The translations under genes were made by a program, and so were the position numbers. 64,000 nt of DNA from Gymnorhina tibicen (taxonomy: Eukaryota; Chordata; Aves; Passeriformes; Artamidae), in assembly GCA_013399875.1 (NCBI GenBank), contig VXAZ01008033.1, positions 179,620 to 243,619 on the forward strand, read 5' to 3'. Shown one piece after another: positions 14,032 to 26,000 of this stretch; within the stretch, counting starts at the first letter, position 1; each line of letters begins with the position of its first letter. Below the pieces are notes generated by a model that was given only the letters and a program-made list of their open reading frames with translations, had not been told where the DNA came from and did no database searches.

Positions 14032-17000
14032 GCTCTCGGGTGCTTTCTATGGATGTCATGTTTAAATTTTATCCGTTTTTTATGCAACTCTGCTCCAAAT
14101 GAAAAGGTGTAACTCCCACAGTATTTCCCATTCTTCTCTACTTCACATTGCCCAGATATTTTGCTGACGTTTCAAGCAGGAGCCCCCTCCAGACACAGTC
14201 AGCGAGGAGATGTTTGTGGATAATAAATTCGGTTATAGTGGTTCATGACAGGCAGTTTCTTGACATTCTGAGTCAAGGCATTTCATATTTCTGTGACAGC
14301 TGCCTTACTTTAGCTGGAATACGATGCTCTGTTGGTTAATGCTTTGTTCCAGTAATCCAGTTTTCCATCTTAAATCACTGTAGGTAATGTACATTTACAT
14401 ATCATGCTAATGGCTAGTTTGATAATGACTTAATTAAGCCATCAGACAACAATGAGTTCTAAATGAAGCAAATTATTGAGCTGATGCTTTCATGAGCAAC
14501 TGGAGAAAAACAATATTTTAACTTTTTCCATAATGAAATATTCCTACTATTGAGCATTGTAATTCAATTTGTGAGCCATGACCCCTCCTGAAGCGTGGTT
14601 ATCGCTCGGATTAATAAAGAGCCAATTTGCTGTTGCAGCTCCGTCACTTGGGAAATGATGAGGTTCACATCGTGTGGTCTGAGCACACCCGCAACTACCG
14701 CAGGGGCATCATCCCCACCGACTTCGGGGACGTCCTCATCGTCATCTACCCCATGAAGAATCACATGTTCTTCATAGAGATCATGAAGAAACCCGAGGTA
14801 CGTTCGAGGTGCTTTACTGGGTCTGTTGTGTTTGTGCAAGTCAGCAGCAGTTCTGTTGCTTAAGGAAGGCTCAGTGGTTTAGAGTTTGCGCGTCGCTTTT
14901 TCCCCAGCAAGTACAAAATCAGTCTGTCCGTGTCAGGTGAAAGATAAGCCGAGCAACGAGCTAACTTTAAAACTGGAGTTACCGACGGTGATCGGAGTGA
15001 CTGCTCGTTCATTTCATAGCCATACTTAGCACCGAGAGAAACGTTGCAGCATTCTCAACCCGCAGAAGTTACTGGGCAAAGAGCAGTATTTAAAACCATT
15101 GCGAATTTCCTCTGAGGCAGGGAGAGCAAACCGCTCGTGAGTTGAGTTCCTCGTGTGGTGTTGGGTCGCTGCCATATGCACGGCACCGTGCGGAACCTCA
15201 CACGCCTGTGGGACTGTCACTGCCACCTGAGCGGGTGGGATGGTGTAGGCATTGGACATCCTGTCATCGAAGTGTGGGAGGTTCACAGTTGAGACAGTTT
15301 TTGGAAAAAAACGCATTTTTTTGCGAAATGTCAGAGGTGCGTGTATGTACATCTGTGCGTGTGTGTAAAAGAGCCGCTTCAGTAAATGCTTGTCTGGTAC
15401 ATTATGGATGCAAAGATATGCATAAAATGCACTTTGGGAAGGTAATCAGCGTGATGAATACCTTTTGCCTTATACGAGGGACAATATTTGTCCAAAGGAG
15501 TAACCAGCTGTGGTAAATGCCTCCACCATACCCCACGTTACCAGCTGGAGACAGTATTTTTTGAATTGTGAATGATAGAGCTGTTAGGTATCCACAACCA
15601 GTGGCTTGTCAGTGGACGTTTCAAACTTGAAAATTTTCTAATAGTGGGTTGTTGGGGTTTTTTTACACTTGGTGTTGAGCTCTGCACCTGCTTTACTTTT
15701 TGAGCATTTTAGCTTTTAATGTTCCATCAGGGAAATGAGAATTTAGCGTTAGGAACACGCTTGAGACTTCTCTGGAGCGATGGAGAAAAGCTGTGTCATC
15801 TCACATATTAGTCAAAACCACCCGACGGGCAGCCAGAATAAGAGCTAACTGGAAATTTAGTGCTATCCCTACATTTAAAGTACAAACCATTACAATGTAA
15901 TAAAATTAATCCAGACATTTCCAGGGCAAGTGTGGCTGACCTTTTGTTCACCAGCTACTGACCCCAGGGTGAATGAAAGAGGCTTGCAGAGAGAAATGTC
16001 TGTTGTTTGGCTTCAGTCCCTGGTATTTAAATTGCATTCCCTAATCGAATGAAAAGGCTGTCCTCTCTATCAGGTTACAGAATCCATGGCAACATTTGGC
16101 CTTTTATATCCATAATGTTAGCCTTTTTGTTTGCAGCCAAGTAGAGACACCTGGAGCAATGTTAACATTAACCGCTTTAGCATTAATAGCTTCATTATAG
16201 AAGAATTTCTGATCAGATAGCTGTTACTTTTGTTATGTTGCTTCAGCTTGTATTGTTTTCATTTTTGATCTCCCTGCTTGGCAACCGGGCAATGATTTGC
16301 AAATTTTTTTTGTCTTGATTAATTAAGCAATATAATTATCAGGAACCGTGCTGCAGTCTTTGCCCGACAAAGCTTCGGAGGGAAGACAATAGTAAGTCTG
16401 TTAGTGTGAATGCATTCCACGCGTCACAGATGCACGAGGATATTGGGAACAATGAGAGGAAAAGCTGCCTGTGAGAGGGGACAAAGCATGCCAGGCAGGC
16501 TCCGCACTGCACATACCGCCAGGGACATGCTGCGGGTTCCCTGGGACACAGATGCCTCGTTAGATTGCAGCTCGTCATCAGAGATTAATTCTCAGCCATT
16601 TGGTACAATAATTTACCCATTCCCCACTCTTTTAACTAGTGCTGCTCGCTGTAGAGGGGAAGTCTTTGTGCTTGGAAGGTTTATTTAACCTTGCCTACTT
16701 TTACTGCGGGCAGCAGAAATAATGATTTTTCTGTTGGAAATTGGAACGAAGCAGGTGTTTGCAGTGGGCTGAATATTAATTTTTGCTTCATGGATAACTT
16801 GCAGCGACATTTGGAGTACTCGCAGAAGGGGATCTTTCCCTCTATTTTTTTTAATTGATTCCTGTCAAAGCAGACCGTTTGTTTGTTGTAGCCGTCCAAG
16901 CCCCGTTTTCCTGGGCTGGGTGCGCGGTGCCGGGCTCGGAGTGGAGCCGGGTGGGGAGCGCGCCCTGCAGTTCCCTGGCCTCCCCCCCGGCCCTCGTTAG

Positions 17001-20000
17001 GGCAGAGCCCCCGTGCAGATGGAAGCTGACGAGATGCAGCTCCATTGACTTTAATGACCCTCGGCGAGGCCGCTGGATCTGCTCGGGAATGAATAATTCC
17101 GAGCTTTGTGTGCGCGTGGTCCGGCTGCGCGGCGCTCGGATCGCGGCGGGTCCGGAGCCCTCGGCTCCGCCGCTGCTCTCCCTGGGTCAGGTGTGCACAC
17201 TTTGTCCACGGGTTACATCTGTAAATTCTGTAGTGCGGGGATGAGAAAGTCTGCCCCGCTCCCCAGCTCCAGGTGGGTTTGAAACCGTGACTGCAAGTCC
17301 TGTAAGCAAAACCTACTTGTCCAAAAAGCCCGGCAGGGAATTTCCCCGCCCCAGTAGCATCTGCTGATCTGACTTTACATATCTGGTATTTGTGTGGTGG
17401 TATCATTTTAAGACTAGTGTGTACTTAACCTCCTCATTTGTACTCCTACATTCTTTTCTCTCGCTGTCAGTGCTTCTAGACAGGGCACAGGATAAAAATT
17501 TCACTTAACAACATTACTGCCTAAAGAGGAAAAACTTGATGCTCCATGACATTGTCATTTTGGTGGCATAGACTTTCCTCTGTCCCCTGTCTTTCCAACT
17601 GCCTGGATAGTAATGCCAGCAGTAAATAAAAAAATTAAAAAGAAGGCAAAACCACTATGGAAACATTTTCCACTTTTCTGGTTTTTTGGGGGGTGGGTAA
17701 TTATTTTAAGTAAAGGAATGACAGAATAAGTGTGTGCAGAGACAGCTGTCATTTGCAGATGTTACATTAAACCCAAATTTCTTCTGTAATTCATTGCCAC
17801 TTCTAATTAGAGGAATTCCCTAGATGCAGGGGATTTATATTATTCCCTTTGTCCATTTATTGAATGACTGTCACAGTCACCCACAAGCAGTTGGAGAAGA
17901 ATAATAGAGGGTATTTATTTATGTGATAAGCCTCTGTACAGATGGAAAAAATCCATAGCTTAAACATTGATAATTGCTGCTGGCTTCTGTCTAGGGCTTT
18001 AGTTGGGGGGTTGGTTTTTTCATTTTGAGTCTGTGAGAGGGAAATGAGTTTGAGTACTTGTAAGTACTAGAAGTTATGTATTTAAACATCAAAATTTTCT
18101 GGGTTTGACAGGCTCAGGTCCGTTTTGTGTCTGCAATTCTGGACAGTTTCCTTTTAGAAAGCATCTCTTGTACATACTATGGCCTTTATCTGTAGAGCCT
18201 TAGGTCACCAGAGGACGTCACACAGGGTTGCCTCTGGAGGTGGCCCTGAAGCAGCAGCATTTAGGCACCTTGGCCTGCTGGGCTGGGCCCGTTTGTGCCT
18301 GTCCTGACCCTGTGTTCTGCCCCTGAAAGAGCCCCTGGTCTGCTGTCTCCTCTGCCTTCCACACACCTCCTTATTTTGGGCCAGCTCAAGTTTTAGTCCC
18401 TTCTATGAAGTCCGTGGAAGGAGTTTACAGAGGATTATCTGAAGTAAATAGGTCTTTGCAAAACCTCCTGCCAATGCTGGAGTCAGCCAGTGAATCAGGG
18501 TCTCCTGTTGGGAGCCCAGATGGAAAACAGCTCTTAATATCCACTGCCAAAGGCATATTGATTGCAAATTCGTAGATGGACCCAGTTCCTGTGTGTACCA
18601 AGCTCGTGCTTACCCAGCAGAATGTTCTGAGACACGTGTGTGTCTGTGTAGTGTGCTGAGGGCAGTCATGGGGGGTTTAAACGCTCACCAGCTTGGGGGG
18701 TGGATGTCACCCTGCAAGTTTCAGCGTGGGAAACAGCATGGCCACACTGGTTTTTGGCAAAATGCTGTACCAGTCTCCTGCGGTGGTTCTGAAGCCTGCT
18801 TTTCTATTTTGGGGTGCCCAGGTGCCGTTCTTTGGTCCCCTCTTCGATGGCGCCATCGTGACTGCGAAGCTGCTGCCGAGCCTGATCTGTGCCACCTGCA
18901 TCAACGCCAGCAGAGCTGTCAAGTCCCTCATCCCACTCTACCAGAGCTTGTATCCTTTCTCCACGGGGCAAAGCTCCCCTTGGTGGGGTTCTCACTTGGA
19001 GCATCGTCCTGCTGAGAGGTAGGCTGGGATGAAAATCCTTCCTGTTTGATTTTATTGGCAAAGGTCAGAGCTTTGTTCGCGCCCACCTCGATGTTTTCTG
19101 TGGTTCACACCCAGCTGCCGTCTGGCGTTTTAAAAATGAAATGTTGACATCACAGGAGTCTCTCACCAGCAGCTTGCGTCTCGCTGCCGGTGGGCCTGGG
19201 CTTAGCACTGGTGCTCCGAGCTGTGAGTAATGGTAACTCCCAGTTTTCTTTCACACTGATAGACGTTGTGGACTGTGTGTGTCAGGCTGATAGCCAGAGC
19301 TCAGCCATGCTCTTACCCTATCCAATTAACTTTACTTGGACTCATTACATTAATAAGACAGATGGGATTTGTCCTCAGATATGGATGTTTCAGGTCCCAG
19401 ATTCCAGTTTCATTCCAGCCACGGCTGTGTTCGGGCATTTTCAGAACCTGTTTTCCACCAGTGGCTGGAAGGTGGCTGGAGGATGTGCTTCCCTGGGACA
19501 GGAGTTGTGACGTCCACTGTGGTTCTTGGGTGCTGCACAGACCCACAGAGTTAGCACTGGTTTGCACCCATTCTGGGATGTTCTCGTAACACCTCCATAT
19601 GTTTTGTAGCTTGTTTTGCTAATCATGTCGCTTACCTCAGGACAAGCACTCACTGCACTTTGCTTTCTCTGGGGAGCTTTTGGTTTGAGTATTTTTCTAA
19701 TCACATGACTTTGAGAAAGAGTTTGTTTGATCTTTGAAAGAACATTGAGGAATTAGTTTGAGATGCACATTTTTAAAACACAGAATATCCTCAAAGTTGG
19801 GGTTTTTTTAAAGGCTAAGTTTTATCCAGTATACTTTGCAAATGTCATCGGAAATTAAAAGTAGTGTTGTGGTTAAATAGATTTGTGTTAATAACTAACG
19901 GTTTACCCATTGTAAAGCCAAGGCAGTTGGTGGTGGTTGTGCAGACTGTGGCAATGCCTGACAGGTGAGTCAAGACTCATTGTGTTTTCTTCTGTTTCTT

Positions 20001-23000
20001 GAGAGAAATCTAACAAATTTCTGAGACTGTGCTGTGCAGAATTTAGCTTAATCTGCCTGTTTCTCAGTGTTTAATACTAAAGTAACAGTTTAGTAAAATG
20101 GACGTAAGTAGCAGCAGTTACAAGAACGAAGCCATCCCAGCCCCTCGCTCCCAGCCAGAGTCCTCCCGTTTTTTGGCGTTGAGCGTTTTGTGAGTGAGCA
20201 GCACTCGCCAGCTGGCCGTACTCCCGCTTTCCAAGGGGGTCTCCCTGAGGGTCCCTGCACGTCCCTGGGGTGACAGAGCGGCACGGACCCCGCAGCACAG
20301 GGCACTGCTCCGCACGGGTCTGAGGCAGCATCTGTCCCCACATTCTTTTCCGCCTTGTTTTGCGTCTGCCTTTGCACCAGTGCTGTCCGTAGTGAATCAA
20401 CTGCCATTTGTCTGTCTGATAAATGAAAGTGGATGAGAAACTCCCAAAATGGGACAAAGGGTAGATGTGGTGGGCAGATCCCATCGGGGTGATACTGGAG
20501 CAGGAGAGAAAGCTGTCCGTAACTCATTCTGTAGATAACGAAGGCTCTGAGACGCACTGAAGCCAGCAGTTGGAATGTGAGTGCGTAGATGTGTAAAGGT
20601 GATGTTCGGACCTGTCCGAACTCCCGAAGGGTGAGTGGCGCAGGTCTGGCGTTTGCTGTGCCAGCTGCTGCAAGGAGGACAGGGGGGAAAGCAGACCCAA
20701 CAGTGCAAACAGTAAATGAAAGTGCCTTTATCAGACTGGAGATGGAAATAACTCAAAAAATGTCAGTGGGAGGGAGAAATAGAAAGCAACAATCCTGGCA
20801 AAGTAAGGGATGATGTTCGGCGCACACTATCATATCTGTAGTCGGGATGAGGGCTGCAGGCTGGAGTGAGGCAGAGCTGAGGAGGATCTGCAGCTTCGCA
20901 TTGGCACATGGGTTATGTTAAAAGGGAAGCATCCCTGCTAAGGGTCAGTAGCTAAAGACGTTTTGGCTCTGGTGTGGTTAGGAATGGATCGAACGCTTTG
21001 TCTGGTGTCAGTGGTTCGGTGGTGATAAGGTGCTGCGTCCGTGGTGCTCGTGCTGGAGCAGTGGCTGGGTGCGAAGGGCCCGCAGGGCTCTGCTCCAGGT
21101 GGACCAGAGCCCTCATCCTTGTTCCTGCCCTGCGTGGTGCGGAGGGCCAGGGTCGCGTGCTGGGGAGCCGGGGCAGCGCCTTGCCAGCAGTGACAGCTGA
21201 AGTCACTTGTTGGAAAGTCTGTAAACTCCGGCTACAGCTGCACTTGTCAGGGGCTGTAAGGGAAGTGTAATCAGCCACAGAGATTAATTTGCATCTCAAT
21301 TAGGAAAGAGTCAGGAGGAAGCTGTAGGGTCTGTTGCTGGAAGGTTGTGGAAGAAATCTCATCAGGCACAAAAGGCTCCCGACTTGGTGCTCCGGCGAGC
21401 GGAGGACAATATCCGAGTCCGGTTTCCATGGGGACCGGGACCGCAGAGCCGCGGGAGCATCTCGCTGCCCGCAGCCGCTTGGTCATGATGACACAAATTC
21501 CTCTGTCGTGCCCAAATACAGCTTTCTGTTGGAAATCTCTTTGAAAATGAAGAAAGTAACTATGGCAGACCACATCAGACTTTTTTTAATCTCTTTTTTC
21601 ATGTTTATGTAACGCTTTTGGTTTTAAGGAATTCATTAGGGCATGAGATTCATTAAAAAACAATTAACTATATTTAAACTTCAGTTTAGAGCTGTTCTGG
21701 CAACAGGTTCTTTGTGTCCATCAAAGGGCACATGACGGCACTGTGCAGGAGCCAGCCCAGGGTGGTGCAAGCGCAGCTCAGTCGTCTTTGGAACAGTGCT
21801 GTCTCTGCCACTGCCGCAGCGCTTCCATGGGGAGGGATGATCATGCATCAGTTTCTGTTCCAAATTCCCATTTTATTCCTCCTCGGTGCCATGGAGCACT
21901 GAGGCTGAGAGGCTGCAGCCCCTGCTAACTGGGACTCGTGCCATCCTTGAGTAACTGCTGAGCATGAGGCAATGTGCTCCAGCAGCCTCTCCAGGCTGCT
22001 TTTTCAGGCAGTAACTGACTTTAAATATGACTGGGACTTACAAAAATCGTAAGTAATAAGGTGACTTAAATTTTACAAGAACGCGAGATAATATTTTATC
22101 TCACCGCGATTGTTGTGTTTGTTGAAAGGAATACATTTATGCAGGTTTTTGAGTGCATCCGAGCCCCCTTTGTATTTTCTGGGGAGAGGAAGGAACAACC
22201 TCTCTTGCAAACAAATAATTACATGTCATAGCTAAGCAAGGGTCTGTTCTGGTTCCAGCAATGCTGAGTATTTAAAAAACTGGTAGGAGTGGGGCTGTAA
22301 AACTGCATCTCTGAACGCTCTTCCAGCTTGTGCGAAACGAGCTGTGTGCTGGGAAGGATTTTTGAACGCTTGTGTGATCTGGAGTGCCACGGCACTAAGC
22401 TGCAGCAGAGCTCCTCTCTGGGAGCTGCTCTTGTCTGTGAAGATAAATACTGGGGGAACCAGGGTTTGGATTGAAGTGTTATAGGTCTGATTGGCAGCTG
22501 CTGTCTAAGCTGACAGTTTCTAAGCTCAGGTGCTAGTCAACCTTCAGACATGAAAATGTAGCTAGTTTGGCAGGTGTCAGGCACTGTGGTTGGCCCATAA
22601 TTCAATCCTGGTCTCCAAAAAGACTGTGGGATTTGGGGATAGCGATGTCTCAGCAAAAAGCTCCTCTTAGAATGCCCCGGGAAATGCAATTCTCACTGCC
22701 CAGGTTACCTTTCCAAATGGAGCTATTTCTTTTCTCCTTGGATTGAATTGGTTTAATTTAAAAATTGTTTCACTGTCATTTCTAGCATCTTACCACTTCA
22801 GGTTTTTTTTTCTCCACCATTGCAAATAACTCATCATCTCGGTCCTTCCTGACTGGGATGCTAACTGAATTTAGAGAAAAGTAGGAAAGATCTCAACATG
22901 TCTCAAATGTTACCTTCAGCTTTGAGTAGCTCTACGTAAGCTGCCTTGGGGAGGGTGCAGCATGTCCCATGTGCCAGCACCAGTGGGCTTCTTCCCTGCA

Positions 23001-26000
23001 TTCTTCAGTGACTTCTGGTAGTCTTCAAATTCTTCTCCTAGCAACTCAAGCTACTACATGTATCTTCCTCCTGTGAATGAGTAAATAGGGAGCTAGTTCT
23101 TGTTGGGGTTTATTAACACACTGATTATAAAATCATCTCTGTACAAAAGCTGGCTTTCAGGATACGTTGGTTTGTTCTTTTGGATAGCAGAGGGGCTGGT
23201 CTCATTCCGCCTCTTGGCTCCCGCACTCCACTTTGCTGTGACATTGGGCGCTGGAGGCGTCCGTGCGTTGGAACGAGCACAAAGGAGCACGGTGGGGATG
23301 AGAACTCTACGTAGTGCCTGAGCACTGGATGTCACCATTTCCCAACTCACAGTTTGCACTCCTTTTTGTGGGCCAGAGGAAAACACAGCCCTTAGGCTGG
23401 AGAAGTAATGTGATCCCTGAGTAACTGTTACTGTTTTCTCCACTGTAATGGCAGCGGTGTGCCTGCTGACCTGTGCCAGCCGGCAGCTCAGCGGGGTAAA
23501 CCCAAAACTCCATCCAAACACAAAACACAAAAACACAAAAAGATGCCCATAACTTTAATTCATTACACCTCATCCAGATACTGACATACTATTATATCCT
23601 AGATGTGTTAATATCTGGAACCAAGAAGATTAAGCAAAGAACATCAGCTTCAGATTCTGAATTAAATCCCTTTCTTGGCTTAAGCCAATTTCTGATTAAC
23701 CTAATAGAGAGCCCCTGATCTGCTTACCTGCTTTATCTGGGAAAGAAAGGTATTTACTGTGTTGGACTTAATTGTGTGAATGGCTGTCAGATGTTCTGAA
23801 GGCTCGTGTGGCGTCGGACACCTTTTTGTGTCCCTTTCAGTGTGTGTTTTGTGGCGCTGGGGTTCGGAACTCTGCTGTGGGTACGAGGCAGCGTTTGATC
23901 ACACCGGGGAAATGAGATGGAAAGCCTGTTACTCCTTTCAGAGAGGGTTCACAGTTTGTCCCCTTTATTTCATCCCAAGAAGTAGTGCCCTCCAGCTATA
24001 TCGATGCTGATAGAAATTGCTATGAAATTCTAAAGCACGCGTCACAGGAGCTGTGACAATTTATGTGACGTGGCCCCTGACGGCTTTCTGCCGAGCGGCC
24101 GGCCCTGGCTCGCAGGGGTGCCTGTCGGTGGCCAGCGTCCGTGGGCAGCAGCGGGTCCCGCTCACCGCCCTCGGCGAGGGGTGCCCAGATCCGAGGGATG
24201 CCGTGGATGGGCCGGGGCTGCGCGGGCGGGCGTTGGCAGCTCTGCCCTTCATCCCGCGCGGCTCCCACCGCAGCCGATCGATGGCCGGGCTGTCTGTCTC
24301 GTCTGCCTTCCCTCCTCACAGCCAGAACCTTCTCCAGGCAGCGATCGATGCCTCTAATCTGCTCCAGCCTGTAATAAGTCATGCGAGGCAAAGCTTTTAG
24401 GTGGCATTACATGGGATTGTGGAGGCGGCTCCTCAGCTCTCATTCACAGAGCTCTTCATGGACTCGCAGAGAATCTATTGCATCCCGCCGGTGCATATCT
24501 AAAGAGTATAAAATGCTTCTGCAGGTCTAAACTCCGCATGCTGCTGTGCTGTGTGGACACAATGGGATCACTTTCTCTATTTTCTGTTTTGTGTCCATCC
24601 CTGAAGCTGCTCGTGGTGCCTTGTTAGACACACAGCTTGTACCCGCATTGCTGGGGTGGCAGGGAGCAGCCGGGGAGGCTGTGTGGGAACAGTGCAGTTT
24701 ATTTTGTCACTGTAACACGAGGCACTGCTATCCTCCCCCGTGGCTGGGAGCTGCAAAGCTCGCTGAGGGTTGTTGAGAAAGTCCCAGGCTGGTTCTGACA
24801 CAGTTTCAAACTGCTGATCTCTGGGCAGCACCTGCGCTCTGCAGTAGCACTAAATAAACCCCAGCAGTTGTAGAGGCTCTTCTCTGGCTGATGTAATGGA
24901 CAGTTCCAAAACCAAACCTGGACTTAAGTGACATCAAGAATATAATGGGCTTTTAAATGAAAAGTGAGTTCACTGTGTGATGTGGACCAGGAAAAAAACC
25001 CAACAAAACAAACTCAGCTGTGGATTTCTAAATGACACGTGTACCAATATGTGTGTACTAGTTGCAAACGGGTCCTAAACCACACAGCCATGCCTCTTTA
25101 ACCCCTGCCAAAAACTGGGAAGTTATTATCCTACTGGAAATAGTGTAGTTTGGATGGTGTAATCCTGCCCTGCCGAGGTGCTTCCCGGGAGCCCAGGACG
25201 GGAGGATGCCTCCCAGGCAGCTTGCAGGGGCACACAATGTGGTACAGGGCTTTGTTTGTGAGCAGTAAACATCCCTTTCACGGGAAGGTGCGAGGTACAC
25301 GGAGGTGCAAACACCTGTCCCGCGGTGCTTCATGTTTTCTTCTGGGTTAGACAAAGGGCCTTCAGCTTGTGTTTCATGAGAGGCGCTCGCTCATTCTTTG
25401 GTTCTTTGACAGAAGCAAAATTGGTATATTTGGGTTGCTAACAAGTACTTCATCCCATCTTGTGGTGGTTCTTGGCGGTTTGCAGGAGGTTCACATTCTG
25501 TGTCTTTTCAAAGTAGTTTTTGATGATTTTGCTGTTTCCCCCTGTGTTAACTTTGAAGGGATTTGCGTAGCTAAATAAATCTCCGTCGTGTCTTTCGGGA
25601 GCTTCACTCTGAATTCCCGCTCGCACTCGGGACTTGCCGGGGTTGTTTTTGTTCGGGCTTTGTCACAAACGGGTCGGCGATACGCAAGGCGAGTTGGGTT
25701 TCTGCGGCCGGGCCGCGAGTCGGGGGCGCTGGCAGAGCGGGGCCNCGGGGCTTTGTGCGGCCCGGCCGCCTCATTAGCATGCCGGCCGGGCGAGCGGGGC
25801 TCTGCTGGCTTACCAGCTGTTCCTGCTGCTCCCGACAATGTCCGGCGGGCCGGGCTGGCCGCGCTGCCGCGGCCGCCGCCGCGCTCCGACAGCCTTTCCG
25901 CTGGGGATGCCCACGTGGCACCGCAGCGCCGGCCGGCCTCGCATGGCATATGGTGTCTGGATTCATACAAGATGCAAAACTATTCTGCCGCTAATGCACA

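Larger units (their letters stand above)
8249..14638 (+). other. RALGAPA2 6.4-kb intron
   Basis: Contains an old CR1 fragment (about 9380-9640), a poly-A tract near 10,964-10,980, a CpG-rich patch (about 11,760-12,130), a CA microsatellite (14001-14028), and an AT-rich segment with TAAT-type motifs at 14,360-14,570. No supported exon. Confidence 0.6.

Noticed and set aside
16681..17406. 241-codon minus-strand open frame
   Set aside because: Spans a CpG-rich patch and AT-rich flanks with no change in protein character, no recognisable domain, and overlapping plus-strand frames.
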